Assembly: GCA_018242665.1 (NCBI GenBank)
Contig: JAFEBL010000006.1
Coordinates: 177,603-241,602 of the forward strand
Direction: 5' to 3'
From: Nitrospira sp.
Lineage (GTDB): Bacteria; Nitrospirota; Nitrospiria; Nitrospirales; Nitrospiraceae
Length of the DNA: 64,000 bases
Under the pieces are notes generated by a model. The model did not search any database and was not told the origin of the DNA. It saw only the letters and a list, made by a program, of their open reading frames with translations. Shown piece by piece: positions 19,071 through 30,532 of this stretch. A program made the translations under genes and the position numbers. How positions within the stretch are numbered: position 1 is the stretch's first letter; each line of letters starts with the position of its first letter.

Positions 19071-19150
19071 TTATTCGAATGTGGAGCAAACGCGATGCAC
19101 TACCCGCGTCCTTGACCAAGACTTGCTTGGCGTTTCTCTTGACACGTCTT

Positions 19151-19191
19151 GATAGCAATTCTCAATATCATGATAGCCAAACAGTTGTCAA
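19151..19191 (-). promoter_or_regulatory. tonB promoter with overlapping Fur-box-like site
   Basis: On the minus strand, TTGACA (19186-19191) and TATTGA (19162-19167) are separated by 18 bases, a plausible sigma-70 promoter. The segment 19151-19169 reads GATAGCAATTCTCAATATC on the plus strand and matches the 19-bp Fur consensus at 13 positions. It covers the -10 region, as expected for repression by iron-loaded Fur. Confidence 0.6.
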
Positions 19192-19245
19192 ATGCGCATA
19201 TCGCCACAACAGCGGGGGAACACACCATGTCGTACCAGCGAATGG

Positions 19246-22200
19246 CTATGCGGCAGGATGCGGAAAGGTTTGGCGACTCCGAACCCATCGAAGTCGTAGA
19301 CGGTCGAGAAGCAAGTACATGACCGGAGTGGTGTAGAGAGTGAGGACCTGACTCACCAGCAGCCCCCCCACGATGGCAATACCGAGTGGGCGCCGGAGTT
19401 CCGACCCGACGCCCATGCCCACCGCCAAGGGTAATGCGCCAAGCAGGGCTGCTGCCGTGGTCATCATGATCGGACGGAACCGCAGCAAACAGGCTTCGTA
19501 AATTGCGGCTTGTGGAATTTTCCCTTCTCCCATTCGTTCACTCTGCAAGGCAAAATCGATCATCATGATGGCGTTTTTTTTCACGATGCCGATCAGGAGC
19601 ATGATCCCGATCAAGGCGATCATGCTCAGCTCCGCCTTGAACAGCAGCAATGCCAACAAGGCCCCCACGCCGGCGGACGGCAAGGTGGAGAGAATCGTCA
19701 GCGGATGAATGTAACTTTCATAGAGAATCCCCAGCACGATATACACCGTGACCAAGGCGGCCAGAATCAACCAGGGCTGATTTTCCACAGACGACTGAAA
19801 GGCCTTGGCCGTGCCCTGAAACGTCCCCCGCACACTCGCCGGCAAGCCGATATCGCGCATCGCCAGATCAACGGCGACGACGGCCTCGCCCAACGACACG
19901 CCTGGCGCCATATTGAACGAGAGCGTCACCGCGGGAAACTGCCCCTGATGATTGACGGATAGAATGGTATTGGCCGGCTCGTACCGTGTCACGGCGCTCA
20001 ACGGCACTTGAGCCCCGCTCGGAGATCGAACATAAATTTCATGCAGCGCGGAAGGACTTTGCCAATATTGCGGCGCGACTTCCATCACGACGTGGTACTG
20101 ATTGAGCGGGGTATACATGATCGACACCTGCCGCTGGCCGAACGCGTCGTATAAGGTATCGTCGATCAATTGGGGGCTCAATCCGAGGCGAGACGCGGTG
20201 GTCCGATCGAATACGACCAGGGATTGCTGCCCCCGATCCTGTTGATCGCTGTTTACATCCATAATTTCCGGGAGCGTCCGCAGTTTGGCGTCAACTTTCG
20301 GCGCCCAGGTGTTCAGTTCGGCGAGATCCATACTCTGCAGCGTGTACTGATATTGCGCGCTGCTGGCTCGGCCTCCGATACGCAGATCCTGAATGGCCTG
20401 GAGGTACGTGGGGGCGCCAGGCACCTTCGCCAGTTTGGGACGTAGCCGGCCGATCACCTCATCGGAACTGAGCCCGCGTTCCTCCAGCGGCTTGAGGGCA
20501 ATAAACATCCGTCCCGTGTTCGTCGTACCGGCATGCCCCCCGCCGCCCGTGAAGCCGGTAATGCTGGAGACGGCGGGATCGCTCTTGATGATCTCCACCA
20601 CTTCAGTCAATTTCTGCCGCATCGCTTGAAACGAGATGTCCTGCGCCGCCTGAATGTTTCCGAACAAGCGCCCGGTATCCTGTTGAGGGAAAAATCCTTT
20701 GGGCACGAGGATGTATAGATACACGGTGAGCGCCATGGTCCCGAGCGTTACCACCAGCATGAGGCGCGGGTGCCGCAGAACCCAGGTCAGGCTGCGGGCA
20801 TACCCACGCAGCATCACACCGAACCCCCGTTCGCTCACGCGATACCACCACCCGTGAGCACGGACTGAATCTGACTTCAACACACGGGCGCAGAGCATGG
20901 GAATGGTCGTCAGCGAGACGAGGAGCGAGACCAGAATCGCCACCGACAGCGTGACAGCGAATTCTCGAAACAACCGGCCGAGCATCCCGCCCATCAGAAA
21001 AATCGGGATGAACACCGCGACCAGCGAGAGCGTCATCGAGACGACTGTGAACGCGATATCCTTGGCGCCACGCAGGGCGGCCTCCATAGCCGGCACGCCT
21101 TGCTCACGATACCGTGTGATGTTTTCCAACACCACGATCGCGTCGTCGACCACGAATCCCGTCGCGATCGTCAGCGCCATGAGCGAGAGATTGTCGAGAC
21201 TATAGCCGAGCACGTACATGACGCCAAAGGTTGACACCAGCGACACGGGAACGGCCACGGCCGGAATCAATGTGGCGCGCAGGTCGCGGAGAAACGCAAA
21301 CACCACCAAGATCACAAGGGCCACGGAAATGGCGAGGGTTCGTTCGACATCATGCAACGACGCGCGAATGACCGGCGTACGATCCATCACGATGGACAGG
21401 GACATACTCCCCGGGAGGGACGCCTCCAGTTGAGGCAGCCGCGCACGGAGACGATCCACCGTTTCAATAATATTCGCTCCGGCTTGTCGATAAATGATGA
21501 CCAACACCGCCGGCGTTCCGTTCGCCACGCCCATCGTCCGCAAATCTTCGACCGACGACTCCACCGCCGCCACATCGGACAATTGCACCGCACGCCCGTT
21601 TCGATAGGCCACAATCAGCGGCAGGTATTCATCCGCTTTGTGCAGTTGATCGTTGGTTCGGATTTCCCAGGTGTGATCGTCGGCCGTCAGTTGGCCTTTC
21701 GGACGATTCACATTGGTACTGTTCAGAACCTGACGCACCTCTCCCAACCCAATGCCATACTTGTTCAGCGCGGTGGGATTGAGATCGACGCGGATCGCCG
21801 GCAACGATCCTCCACCCACGGCCACCTGCCCGACGCCTTCCACCTGCGACAATTTCTGCTGCAGGATGCTCGATGCCGCATCGTACATCTGCCCACGTGT
21901 GACCAACTCAGACGTGATGGCCAAAATGAGAATAGGGCCATCGGCAGGATTGACCTTGCTGTACCTGGGCGTAGTCGGCAGATTCGACGGAAGATCGGCC
22001 CGGGCGGCGTTGATCGCCGCCTGCACATCCCGCGCAGCGCCATCGATATCCCGGTTGAGCTCAAACTGCAGGGTGACGTTCGTTCCGCCGATCGTGCTGG
22101 TGGATGTCATCTCCGTGACACCGGCGATACGCGTGAACTGGCGCTCCAACGGAGCGGCCACGGACGAGGCCATCGTCTCCGGGCTGGCTCCCGGCAATGA

Positions 22201-22347
22201 TGCCGACACGTTGATTGTGGGGAACTCGACCTGCGGGAGCGAGGCCACCGGTAAAAAGGGGAACGCCACGATCCCGATCAATGTCGCGCCGATCGTGAGC
22301 AATGTGGTGCCCACGGGACGCCGCACAAACGGAGCCGAGATATTCAT
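19246..22347 (-). CDS. RND efflux pump permease (MdtC-like)
   Basis: 1033 residues, normal for an RND inner membrane pump. It starts [20 protein letters not shown], has two large periplasmic loops and 12 membrane helices, with proton-relay acidic residues in [12 protein letters not shown] and the conserved [14 protein letters not shown] segment. It is the second of two tandem permeases and overlaps the first by 4 bases. Paired permeases of this kind form heterotrimers in MdtBC-type pumps, which export drugs or bile-salt-like compounds. No outer membrane channel gene is encoded next to it, so a shared TolC-type protein must serve. Confidence 0.93.
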   Translation of the reverse strand: MNISAPFVRRPVGTTLLTIGATLIGIVAFPFLPVASLPQVEFPTINVSASLPGASPETMASSVAAPLERQFTRIAGVTEMTSTSTIGGTNVTLQFELNRDIDGAARDVQAAINAARADLPSNLPTTPRYSKVNPADGPILILAITSELVTRGQMYDAASSILQQKLSQVEGVGQVAVGGGSLPAIRVDLNPTALNKYGIGLGEVRQVLNSTNVNRPKGQLTADDHTWEIRTNDQLHKADEYLPLIVAYRNGRAVQLSDVAAVESSVEDLRTMGVANGTPAVLVIIYRQAGANIIETVDRLRARLPQLEASLPGSMSLSIVMDRTPVIRASLHDVERTLAISVALVILVVFAFLRDLRATLIPAVAVPVSLVSTFGVMYVLGYSLDNLSLMALTIATGFVVDDAIVVLENITRYREQGVPAMEAALRGAKDIAFTVVSMTLSLVAVFIPIFLMGGMLGRLFREFAVTLSVAILVSLLVSLTTIPMLCARVLKSDSVRAHGWWYRVSERGFGVMLRGYARSLTWVLRHPRLMLVVTLGTMALTVYLYILVPKGFFPQQDTGRLFGNIQAAQDISFQAMRQKLTEVVEIIKSDPAVSSITGFTGGGGHAGTTNTGRMFIALKPLEERGLSSDEVIGRLRPKLAKVPGAPTYLQAIQDLRIGGRASSAQYQYTLQSMDLAELNTWAPKVDAKLRTLPEIMDVNSDQQDRGQQSLVVFDRTTASRLGLSPQLIDDTLYDAFGQRQVSIMYTPLNQYHVVMEVAPQYWQSPSALHEIYVRSPSGAQVPLSAVTRYEPANTILSVNHQGQFPAVTLSFNMAPGVSLGEAVVAVDLAMRDIGLPASVRGTFQGTAKAFQSSVENQPWLILAALVTVYIVLGILYESYIHPLTILSTLPSAGVGALLALLLFKAELSMIALIGIMLLIGIVKKNAIMMIDFALQSERMGEGKIPQAAIYEACLLRFRPIMMTTAAALLGALPLAVGMGVGSELRRPLGIAIVGGLLVSQVLTLYTTPVMYLLLDRLRLRWVRSRQTFPHPAA

Positions 22348-25300
22348 GGCGGACCTATAGGCACAGCCTCTCCCACCGAAACCGGCGCTGGACCTCGGCG
22401 GAAACGGGCAGCCAGGCGGTCCAAGGCGAGATAGACGACCGGCGTGGTGTACAACGTCAGGAGCTGGCTCAAGACCAATCCGCCGACGATCGCAAGGCCC
22501 AATGGACGCCGCAGTTCCGAGCCGACCCCTGCCCCCATCGCCAGCGGCAAGGCGCCGAAGAGCGCAGCCATAGTCGTCATCATGATAGGACGAAACCGCA
22601 GGAGCCCGGCTTCGTAAATGGCCTGCTCCGGCGCCTTGCCTTCGTTGCGCTCGGCGTCTAGCGCAAAATCAATCATCATGATGGCGTTCTTTTTGACGAT
22701 CCCAATGAGCAGAATAATGCCGATCAGCGCGATGATGCTGAATTCCATACGAAACAACATGAGCGCCAGCAGCGCGCCCACCCCGGCGGACGGCAACGTC
22801 GAAAGAATGGTGAGCGGATGAATGTAACTTTCATACAAAATACCAAGCACGATATAGACGGTGATCAGGGCCGCGAGGATCAACAGTGGTTCATGTTCGA
22901 GGGAATTTTGGAAGGCCTGCGCCGCGCCCTGAAAACTTCCGCGGATACTGGCGGGAAGGCCCAATTCCTGCGTGACGTGCCGAATCGCCTCCACCGCCGC
23001 GCCAAGAGACCCATTCGGCGCAAGGTTAAAGGAGATTGTCACCGCAGGGAATTGCCCTTGCCGGCTGATGACGAGCGGCACAGTGATATCCGTCACTCGG
23101 GTGAACACGTTCAACGGCACGGATCCGCCAGTTCCACGCACCTCCAGAGCTTGCAGCGCTTCCGGGCCCTTCTGGAATTCCGGCATCACCTCCAGAATGA
23201 CGCGATACTGATTCAACTGCGTAAACATCGTCGACACCTGCCGCTGGCCGAAGGCATCGTACAAGGTATCCGTGATGAGTTGCGGGGTGATGCCCATGCG
23301 TGAGGCGGTATTGCGGTCGATCTCGACGAGGGAAGCCAACCCCTGGTTCAGCTGATCGCTGCTGACATCGCGCAGTTCGGGTCGCAACTGCAGGCTGTCC
23401 AGGAGCTTCGGAGCCCAGCGACTCAACTCCTCCGGATCCGCATCTTCCAGCGTATATTGAAATTGCGTGCGGCTCACCCGGTCTTCCACGGTGAGGTCTT
23501 GCACCGGTTGCATATGCAAAGTGATGCCGTCCACGTCGGCCACGCGGGATTCCAGCCGTCTGATGATGTCGCCGGCGCCGCCCAGCCGTTCGCCCAGCGG
23601 CTTCAGGTTGATATACATCCGCCCGCTGTTGAGCGTCGTATTCGTTCCATCGACACCGATAAATGACGTGAGGCTTTCGACGGCCGGCTCCTCGAGGATG
23701 ACGCGAGCCAGAGCTTGCTGCCGCTCGGCCATCGTGCCGAACGACACCGTTTGGGGGCCCTCCGTGATGCCGAGAATGACGCCGGTGTCTTGGAGTGGAA
23801 AGAATCCCTTGGGAATCAGCACAAACAGCGCGACGGTGACCAGCAATGTGGCGGCCGTCACGAGCAGCGTCGCCTGCTGACGCCGCAACACCCACTGCAG
23901 ACTGTTTCCATATCCCGAGATGATGCGATCCAACATGCGCTGCGACGCCCGCGACAGCGGCCCCGGCTGCTCCTCCCGCCGCTCGCGCAACAGCCTGGCG
24001 CACATCATCGGGGTGAGCGTGAGCGACACGAGGGCAGAAATGAGAATCGTGATACTCAGGGTCACGGCAAATTCCCGGAACAGGCGTCCGACCACATCAC
24101 CCATGAATAACAAGGGAATCAGTACCGCAATCAGGGACACCGTCAACGACAAGATGGTGAAGGCGATCTGCTTCGATCCCTTGAGAGCCGCCTGGAAGGG
24201 CGATTCTCCCCGTTCGATATAGCGCGCAATGTTCTCGATCATGACGATGGCATCGTCCACGACGAATCCGGTGGAGATCGTCAGCGCCATCAACGTCAGA
24301 TTGTTGAGGCTGAACTCCATGAGGTACATGACGCCGAAGGTGCCGATCAGGGACAGCGGCACGGCCACGGCCGGGATCACCGTGGCTGGTAAGGTCCGAA
24401 GAAACAGAAAAATCACCAGGATCACGAGAGCCACCGCCAGCACCAATTCAACCTGCACATCGCGGACGGTCGCGCGAATCGAGGTCGTGCGATCGGTCAG
24501 CACCGAGACCTGCACGGAAGACGGCAGAGTTCCCTGCAGTTGCGGCAGCAACTTTTTCACCCGGTCGACCACTTCAATGACATTCGTCCCCGGCTGGCGC
24601 TGAATATTGACGATCACTGCCGGCGTCTCGTTCATCCAGGCCGCCTGTTTGGTATTTTCGACATCGTCGATCACCTCGGCGACTTCCGATAGTCGAACCG
24701 GCGCGCCATTGCGATACGCCACGATCAACGCCTTGTAGTCCTTGCCGGCGAATAACTGGTCCGTGGCATTGATGATCGAGGCGCGGCGCGGCCCGTCGAA
24801 ACCGCCTTTGGCCTGATTGACATTGGCGGCCGCCACCACGACGCGGAGATCTTCCAGCGTCAATCCGTAGGCCGCCAGCGCGCGAGGATTCGCCTGAATG
24901 CGCACAGCCGGACGTTGGCCCCCGCTGATGCTGACGAGGCCGACACCGGACAATTGCGAGATCTTTTGCGCAAACCGGGTTTCCGCAAAATCACGCACCT
25001 GCGACAAGGGCAGCGTGGCCGAGGTCAAGGCCAGGGTGAGGATCGGCGCGTCGGCGGGGTTCACCTTGCTGTAGACCGGCGGCGCAGGAAGATCGCGAGG
25101 CAGGAAGGTGGCCGCCGAATTCATGGCGGCTTGCACTTCCTGTTCGGCCACATCCAAATCGATATCCAGACTGAATTGGAGGGTGACGACCGAACTGCCG
25201 CCGGAGCTGCTGGACGTCATCTGGTTGAGTCCGGGCATTTGCCCGAACTGCCGTTCCAGCGGAGCCGTAATGGATGACGTCATCACATCCGGCCCGGCGC

Positions 25301-25457
25301 CGGGATAAAACGTCAACACTTGAATGGTAGGATAATCGACTTGAGGCAGGGCGGAAACAGGCAACTGGCGGTACGCGAGGGCGCCGGCCAGGAGAATGGC
25401 GATCATCGTCAGCACCGTCGCCACCGGCCGGACAATGAAAGGCCGTGAAGGGTTCAC
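22344..25457 (-). CDS. RND efflux pump permease (MdtB-like)
   Basis: 1037 residues with the same architecture as its downstream neighbour: N-terminal helix [20 protein letters not shown], periplasmic porter domains ([29 protein letters not shown]), the [15 protein letters not shown] helix and [19 protein letters not shown]. It starts with GTG at 25457, overlapping the stop of the adaptor gene by 4 bases. The very similar sequence of the two permeases suggests an old tandem duplication now working as a heteromeric pump. Confidence 0.93.
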   Translation of the reverse strand: MNPSRPFIVRPVATVLTMIAILLAGALAYRQLPVSALPQVDYPTIQVLTFYPGAGPDVMTSSITAPLERQFGQMPGLNQMTSSSSGGSSVVTLQFSLDIDLDVAEQEVQAAMNSAATFLPRDLPAPPVYSKVNPADAPILTLALTSATLPLSQVRDFAETRFAQKISQLSGVGLVSISGGQRPAVRIQANPRALAAYGLTLEDLRVVVAAANVNQAKGGFDGPRRASIINATDQLFAGKDYKALIVAYRNGAPVRLSEVAEVIDDVENTKQAAWMNETPAVIVNIQRQPGTNVIEVVDRVKKLLPQLQGTLPSSVQVSVLTDRTTSIRATVRDVQVELVLAVALVILVIFLFLRTLPATVIPAVAVPLSLIGTFGVMYLMEFSLNNLTLMALTISTGFVVDDAIVMIENIARYIERGESPFQAALKGSKQIAFTILSLTVSLIAVLIPLLFMGDVVGRLFREFAVTLSITILISALVSLTLTPMMCARLLRERREEQPGPLSRASQRMLDRIISGYGNSLQWVLRRQQATLLVTAATLLVTVALFVLIPKGFFPLQDTGVILGITEGPQTVSFGTMAERQQALARVILEEPAVESLTSFIGVDGTNTTLNSGRMYINLKPLGERLGGAGDIIRRLESRVADVDGITLHMQPVQDLTVEDRVSRTQFQYTLEDADPEELSRWAPKLLDSLQLRPELRDVSSDQLNQGLASLVEIDRNTASRMGITPQLITDTLYDAFGQRQVSTMFTQLNQYRVILEVMPEFQKGPEALQALEVRGTGGSVPLNVFTRVTDITVPLVISRQGQFPAVTISFNLAPNGSLGAAVEAIRHVTQELGLPASIRGSFQGAAQAFQNSLEHEPLLILAALITVYIVLGILYESYIHPLTILSTLPSAGVGALLALMLFRMEFSIIALIGIILLIGIVKKNAIMMIDFALDAERNEGKAPEQAIYEAGLLRFRPIMMTTMAALFGALPLAMGAGVGSELRRPLGLAIVGGLVLSQLLTLYTTPVVYLALDRLAARFRRGPAPVSVGEAVPIGPP

Positions 25458-26692
25458 GTCCGATTTCCCGGCGTTCGCCGTTCCCCTTCGGGCGTCGGCC
25501 CCTCCTGGCGGGCCGGGACCGCGCCGCCCACGGGCCGTAGGTCAACCTTGCTGCCTTCGCGTAGTTTTTCGGTCCCGTCTATCACCACCATCTCACCGGA
25601 GGTCAGCCCGGTCTCGATCGAGGCCTCTTCTCCCTGAGTCACGCCCACGGTGATCGTGCGCACGCTGACCGTTTGTTCGGCTTGATTCACCACATAGACA
25701 AAGGTGCCCTTCGGCCCGCGCTGCACGGCAGCGGAGGGCACCACCACGGCCCCCTGTTTGGTGTCCAGCAGGAGTCGCGCATTCACAAACTGGTTGGGAA
25801 AGAGCGCCCCGTCTTCATTCGCAAACACGGCCTTCAACCGAACGGTGCCCGTCGTCGGGTCGATTTGATTGTCGACGGTGAGGAGGGTTCCGGTGGCCAG
25901 CTTTTTCTTCTGTTCCCGGTCGAACGCCTCCACCACCAGCGGCGTCCCGGCCTTGAGCCGTTCAAACACGGCGGGAAGATGATCTTCCGCCAACGCGAAC
26001 ACCACCGTAATGGGCTGCAACTGCGTAATCACCAACAGGCCGTTGGGATCGTTCGCGTGCACGATATTGCCCGGGTCCACGAGGCGCAACCCCACCCGCC
26101 CGTTGATGGGCGCGGTGATACTCGAATAGGTCAATTGCAGTTTCGCGTTGTCGATCTGCCCCTGGTCGGCCCTGACGATGCCCTCGTACTGGCGCACCAT
26201 CGCTTCTTGCGTATCGAGCTGTTGTTTAGGAATGAAGTTCTGCTTGAACAGATCTCGGTAGCGCTCCAGGTCCAATTGCGCATTTTTCATTTGCGCCTGA
26301 TCGCGGGCCATTTGCCCTTCAGCCTGGATCAGTTGCACTTCGAAGGGGCGCGGGTCGATCTGCGCAAGCACCTCGCCATTCCGAACGAGTTGCCCTTCTT
26401 TGAAGAGCACGCGCATCAATTGCCCGTCCACGCGGCTCTTCACGGTCACCGTGTTCATGGGAATGACCGACCCCAGGCCGTTGAGATAGATATTGAGATC
26501 ACCGGTTTTCGCGGTGGCGGCCACGACCGGCGTATTGCGTGCGGCCGGCGACGGGCGTTTTTCTGTCTGGCGTGGTTGCGCTTCCCCGGACCTGGTCATC
26601 AACACATAGGCCCCGACCGCAACCAGGCAGGCGGCGGAGAGCCCGATCAACCAGCGCTTCAGCAGCGTCGCAAATCGAACTGATTCAGCCAT
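25454..26692 (-). CDS. RND periplasmic adaptor (MdtA-like membrane fusion protein)
   Basis: 412 residues with an N-terminal membrane anchor ([18 protein letters not shown]), a biotinyl-lipoyl-like half ([29 protein letters not shown]), a helical hairpin (about 120-180, [20 protein letters not shown]), the second lipoyl half and beta-barrel domain ([19 protein letters not shown]), and a charged C-terminal tail. It links the permeases to an outer membrane channel. It is the first gene of the three-gene efflux operon, 181 bases after the LysR gene on the same strand. Confidence 0.93.
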   Translation of the reverse strand: MAESVRFATLLKRWLIGLSAACLVAVGAYVLMTRSGEAQPRQTEKRPSPAARNTPVVAATAKTGDLNIYLNGLGSVIPMNTVTVKSRVDGQLMRVLFKEGQLVRNGEVLAQIDPRPFEVQLIQAEGQMARDQAQMKNAQLDLERYRDLFKQNFIPKQQLDTQEAMVRQYEGIVRADQGQIDNAKLQLTYSSITAPINGRVGLRLVDPGNIVHANDPNGLLVITQLQPITVVFALAEDHLPAVFERLKAGTPLVVEAFDREQKKKLATGTLLTVDNQIDPTTGTVRLKAVFANEDGALFPNQFVNARLLLDTKQGAVVVPSAAVQRGPKGTFVYVVNQAEQTVSVRTITVGVTQGEEASIETGLTSGEMVVIDGTEKLREGSKVDLRPVGGAVPARQEGPTPEGERRTPGNRT

Positions 26693-26775
26693 TGTTCTGC
26701 GTCCTTCCGTCCCGTGAGGGCCCCACCGTGCGGCAGAGACGCGCCGCGGCTGTGCCGCCCGCCATGCCCCTCCGT

Positions 26776-26797
26776 CCGGTCAGCATCACCTGACCGG
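26776..26797. other. Perfect 8-bp inverted repeat between lysR and the efflux operon
   Basis: CCGGTCAG and CTGACCGG flank a 6-base spacer. It may be the terminator of the LysR gene or an operator for the efflux operon. No T-run follows, which leaves the role open. Confidence 0.4.
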
Positions 26798-26873
26798 AAG
26801 CCTCCGGCGTGGTGGCCCGCCCCATCATACCCCATCCGCCGGTCCGTCCACAGCTCTCACGCATCGGCGTCCT

Positions 26874-27770
26874 TTAGGCAGGCCAATGTTCTTCCACGAT
26901 GAGCCGCACTTGATCAGTCAGCGCTTTGGCCGCTCCGCTGCGATACCCGTTCCGTTTCCACAACAACCCAACCCCGCGTCTGGGTGTGGGATTCGTGAGC
27001 GGTACGCTCCGGAGTGTGCCATTGCCCTTCAACCCTAGCGACAAACGCGGCAGCAGGGTCGCCAACCGGCTCGTCCGCACCGTGGCCAGAATGCCGTCGA
27101 TCGAGTTCATTTCAACGGTCACCCTCGGCCGGACCCCGGCCTGTTCGAAGCTGGCATCCAACAGCCGGCGCGTGCAGTAGATCCCCGGCAGGAGCACCAA
27201 CGGCTCATCCGCCAAGACCGACAACGGCAACCGGCGGCGCGAGGCCAGGCGGTGCCGGGACGAGGCGATCAGCACAAAATCTTCTTCAAAGAGAAGCTGG
27301 CACTCAATGCGGTCTGACCCGGCCGGGGCAAACCCGATCCCCAAATCCACCGTCCCGTCCTTGATCCGATCTTCCAGATCCGGACCGGACAATTCATCGA
27401 ACTTGAGCAAGACCCGGGGATGGAGAGTTGAAAACCGGCTCACGATTTCGGGAACCAAATAGGCGTTGACCGTTTGCACGACGCCCACCCTCAGCGTGCC
27501 GCGCTGCAAGCCCTCCTCTTCAGCGATGGCTACCTGAGCGAGTTCCATCTCCCGCAGGGCCCGCCGGGCATGTTCGCGGAAAATGGCCCCCGCTCGCGTC
27601 AACTGCACGGAGCGCCCCACGCGATCGAACAGCGGTACCCCGACTTCCTGCTCCAATTGTTTGATCTGGGCGGACAGGGCCGGCTGAGAAACCGGCAATC
27701 CCTGCGCGGCCTTGGTAAAGTGCAGCGCGTCGGCCACAGCCAGGAAGTAGCGGAGATGCCGAAATTCCAT
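26874..27770 (-). CDS. LysR-family transcriptional regulator
   Basis: 298 residues: an N-terminal winged helix-turn-helix (MEFRHLRYFLAVADALHFTK, QPALSAQIKQLEQEVGVPLF) and a substrate-binding domain (LRVGVVQTVNAYLVPEIVSRF, GTVDLGIGF). The ATG at 27770 with GAGGTGAT upstream is preferred over the frame start at 27785. It lies upstream of the RND efflux genes on the same strand and divergent from a MOSC gene. The AT-rich dyad at 27787-27807 overlaps its own promoter region and is the likely binding site. The effector is unknown. Confidence 0.92.
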   Translation of the reverse strand: MEFRHLRYFLAVADALHFTKAAQGLPVSQPALSAQIKQLEQEVGVPLFDRVGRSVQLTRAGAIFREHARRALREMELAQVAIAEEEGLQRGTLRVGVVQTVNAYLVPEIVSRFSTLHPRVLLKFDELSGPDLEDRIKDGTVDLGIGFAPAGSDRIECQLLFEEDFVLIASSRHRLASRRRLPLSVLADEPLVLLPGIYCTRRLLDASFEQAGVRPRVTVEMNSIDGILATVRTSRLATLLPRLSLGLKGNGTLRSVPLTNPTPRRGVGLLWKRNGYRSGAAKALTDQVRLIVEEHWPA

Positions 27771-27786
27771 ATCACCTCTTATCATA

Positions 27787-27807
27787 ATTAGAACTGATGA
27801 TTCTAAT
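27787..27807. promoter_or_regulatory. LysR-type operator
   Basis: ATTAGAA and TTCTAAT flank CTGATGA, a perfect 7-7-7 dyad of the T-N11-A type used by LysR regulators. It lies between the divergent LysR and MOSC genes. On the plus strand TTGACG follows at 27821-27826, a possible -35 box of the MOSC gene. Confidence 0.65.
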
Positions 27808-27901
27808 CAGAACAAACACTTTGACGCCTCATCCGGCTTGGCACTAGGTTTGCTTGAGACAACAGCTGTCGCACCCGTTGGCATCAATACGGATTTCACT
27901 C

Positions 27902-28624
27902 GTGCAGACAACAACCGGCTTAATATGGTCTATTCAAGTGGGACTGCCCGAGCAGCTCCACCCAGACCGCGCCAACGATCCGGCACAGAACGCCTGGACC
28001 ACCGGCATCTTCAAGCGGACGGTCACGGGGCCAGTCCGGCTGCATCGTCTCAACCTCGAAGGAGACGGCCAGGCGGATCTCGTTCACCATGGGGGACCGG
28101 ACAAGGCCGTCTGCGTCTATCCTTCGGAACATTGGTTTCATTGGCACGGGATCCTGCCGCCACATCAACTCACAGGAGGAGCCTTCGGGGAAAATTTCAC
28201 GCTGCAAGGGCTAACCGAGGACGATGTCTGTATCGGGGATGTGTATTCCGTGGGATCGGCCGTAGTCCAGATTTCGCAACCACGCCAGCCCTGCTGGAAA
28301 CTGGCGCGCCGCTGGCACCGGAAAGATCTGGCGCTCCAGATCGAACAGACCGGCTTCACCGGCTGGTACTTCAGGGTCCTGCACGAAGGCATCGTGGAGA
28401 CGAATGCCATCTTACGACTGCAGGAACGCCCCTGTCCTGAATGGACCATCGCCACGGCCAACCAGATCATGCACCGTGAGCGGGAGAACCGGACCGCTGC
28501 TGAACACTTGAGCCGCTGTCCGCTGCTGTCCTCGAGTTGGCAACAGACCTTGCGGCAACGGGCCCACAATCAAGCCGGAGCGGATCCGGAACATCGCCGA
28601 CTCGGCGACAGTCAATCTGAATGA
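27902..28624 (+). CDS. MOSC-domain protein (YiiM-like)
   Basis: 240 residues from a GTG at 27902; a TTG at 27854 in the same frame would add 16. The motifs DLVHHGGPDKAVCVYP, GGAFGENFTL and QPRQPCWKLA, with a conserved Cys, are those of MOSC proteins. Relatives carry sulfur or act with molybdenum cofactor, and YiiM reduces N-hydroxylated compounds. The C-terminal 30 residues form a polar tail. It is divergent from the LysR gene, so that regulator may control it. Confidence 0.85.
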   Translation: MQTTTGLIWSIQVGLPEQLHPDRANDPAQNAWTTGIFKRTVTGPVRLHRLNLEGDGQADLVHHGGPDKAVCVYPSEHWFHWHGILPPHQLTGGAFGENFTLQGLTEDDVCIGDVYSVGSAVVQISQPRQPCWKLARRWHRKDLALQIEQTGFTGWYFRVLHEGIVETNAILRLQERPCPEWTIATANQIMHRERENRTAAEHLSRCPLLSSSWQQTLRQRAHNQAGADPEHRRLGDSQSE

Positions 28625-28643
28625 TGGATGGAGGAGGCTTTGT

Positions 28644-28982
28644 ATGACGCGTGTACGACTTACTGCTTACAGTCTGGTCCTGGGTGCGACACTCGCAATG
28701 AGTTCCTGGTGCGCCGCAGAAAATGCGACCACCATCAACATTTTGTCTCCGCGCAACGGCGACACCGTCACCGAGACGTTCGATATCAAATATGAAATCT
28801 TGAACGCCCCGGCGGGTAATCACGCGCACGTCTATCTGGACGGAGCGTATCAGAAGGGGTTCAAAGGCACGTTTACGCACGTGGCCAAAGGGGAGCATAC
28901 GATCACGGTGAAGATCGCCGATCACGACCACAAGGATACGGGATCAGCGACGGATAGCATCACCGTTCGGGTCGGAGAATAA
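28644..28982 (+). CDS. Small exported Ig-like protein
   Basis: 112 residues: signal peptide (ending near SSWCAAENA) and one beta-sandwich domain with ILSPRNGDTVTETFDIKYEI, HAHVYLDGAY and KGEHTITVKIADHDHKD. The His-rich loops (NHAHV, DHDHKD) might bind metal but this is not shown. GGAGG precedes the ATG by 7 bases. It follows the MOSC gene by 19 bases and may be co-transcribed with it. It resembles DUF4399-type proteins. Confidence 0.72.
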   Translation: MTRVRLTAYSLVLGATLAMSSWCAAENATTINILSPRNGDTVTETFDIKYEILNAPAGNHAHVYLDGAYQKGFKGTFTHVAKGEHTITVKIADHDHKDTGSATDSITVRVGE

Positions 28983-29056
28983 CCGCCTGTTCGGTGCCGA
29001 GACGTACGACCGGGGTGCGGCACGGGACACGGCCGCCACCCGGCTCGGATCACCGG

Positions 29057-29740
29057 CTATTGTCCACCCTGCGTCGAAGCATGGGAGGACGAGCCTTGCA
29101 GATCCATTTCAAACACGACGGGGCTATCGGGATTCTTCGGATCCACGCGGCTCGGCATCCGGTCCGCCGCCAATTTCACCAGTGGGACGGCCACGATGTG
29201 CGGGGCCTTCTCCGACGGATTGGAATGGAGGGCGATGCGCACGGTTTTCGGCCGTAGGCTTGGCGCCACTTGCGTCGCACTCTCCTTCCCCATAAACCCC
29301 ACGAGCAGGCCGCTGCCGTCGGCCAGTTTATGGATTTCATACGCATTGCCGACGGAGGCTGTCCGATCGACGGCCAGATCCGGGCTCTGCGTCACCAACG
29401 CCATGCCGAGGAATTTCGGCAGAATAAATCCAAACGAGCCGGTCGGGGCCTGCGAAAACAACGTTTTCGGCGTCGAGGCCCCGAGTTCCACAACCCCGTT
29501 CTTACTACGCAACTGGCGGCGCAGTTCCGCTTCATTTCCTGTTCCTTCAATGATCACGACAGCAGGCGCAGCCTTCTGGATCGGCAAGACCTCGGTTTTT
29601 CCGCCTCCAGGACTCGTGCCGCCACGCGCGGCATGGAGCGGAGCCGGGAGCAGCCCCGTCAAGCACAAGCTCACCAAACCGGCCAGTGCGAGGGAGTGAA
29701 GCGAAGAGTGGGAAATGCATGGCGCCATGATGTCACGCAT
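29057..29740 (-). CDS. Exported protein of unknown function
   Basis: 227 residues. A signal peptide (LALAGLVSLCLTGLLPAPLHAARG) precedes a Gly-rich linker and a region of about 180 residues with no motif I recognise. AGGAGG lies 9 bases before the ATG. The C-terminal segment KTVRIALHSNPSEKAPHIVA and VVFEMDLQG is beta-like. It converges with the small Ig-like protein gene and stands alone. Confidence 0.68.
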   Translation of the reverse strand: MRDIMAPCISHSSLHSLALAGLVSLCLTGLLPAPLHAARGGTSPGGGKTEVLPIQKAAPAVVIIEGTGNEAELRRQLRSKNGVVELGASTPKTLFSQAPTGSFGFILPKFLGMALVTQSPDLAVDRTASVGNAYEIHKLADGSGLLVGFMGKESATQVAPSLRPKTVRIALHSNPSEKAPHIVAVPLVKLAADRMPSRVDPKNPDSPVVFEMDLQGSSSHASTQGGQ

Positions 29741-29832
29741 ACGACTGATCCTCCTGAGCCAACAATGGGGTTGTTCGGGAGGATTCTAGAAAGCCCTCCG
29801 TCGAAAATCAAACAGGAAGGAAGGGCACGGTA

Positions 29833-30273
29833 TTACGGATAGAAGCTGAATCGCCGCCCGGCGATGGCCTGCGCAACCGACGAGAGGATCTGCTCCCGCT
29901 CGGCCGGCTTCTCCAACCACAGCACCACACCCTGTTGCCGGAGCGATTGGGCCAACCGCTCGTCGTGATAGCCCGTCAAGACAATGACCGGAAGGGAGGG
30001 GTATTGGGTGCGAAAATATCGGATCGCCTCCACCCCGTTAATCCGCGGCATGCGAATATCGCAAATAATCGCATCGAGCATGAGGGGGTTGTCACCGCTG
30101 CTCAGGACCTCCACCGCCTGTCCCCCGTCTTCAGCCTCCGCCACGTCGTAGCCCGCCTGCGTCAGCGTCTTGCGCAGCAGACTGCGGATGGAGTCCTCGT
30201 CGTCCACCACCAAGACTCGCCCGAGGCAGACCTTTTCGCTCGTCTCCTGCCCGAACGGCCACACCATTGTCAT
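29833..30273 (-). CDS. Stand-alone response regulator receiver protein
   Basis: 146 residues consisting of an N-terminal extension (MTMVWPFGQETSEK) and one receiver domain: acidic pair in VLVVDDEDS, phosphoacceptor Asp in IICDIRMP, VLTGY with the conserved Thr, and WLEKPA with the conserved Lys. There is no output domain. The ATG at 30273 has GGAGGGG upstream. No kinase is adjacent, so its partner is elsewhere. Confidence 0.88.
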   Translation of the reverse strand: MTMVWPFGQETSEKVCLGRVLVVDDEDSIRSLLRKTLTQAGYDVAEAEDGGQAVEVLSSGDNPLMLDAIICDIRMPRINGVEAIRYFRTQYPSLPVIVLTGYHDERLAQSLRQQGVVLWLEKPAEREQILSSVAQAIAGRRFSFYP

Positions 30274-30532
30274 GATGCCCCTCCCTTCCTCCCGGCTGTT
30301 GCCTGCATGCTCACACAATGCAAAGACAACGCCTTGCCAGTCGCACAGGGCGAGAGCACCAATTCAACAGGTTACCGATTCTTCCATTTGAGATGAAAAA
30401 TCCCACGACCTGGGCGGTGGTGGAACCGAACCAGCGGTGGTGCAACTGCACCAGCCCCAGGACCAGATGACGTGAAACAGACCTGGGAGGCGGATCAGGC
30501 GGAACCGTCGGCTTGCTGGATTGAGGGAAAGA

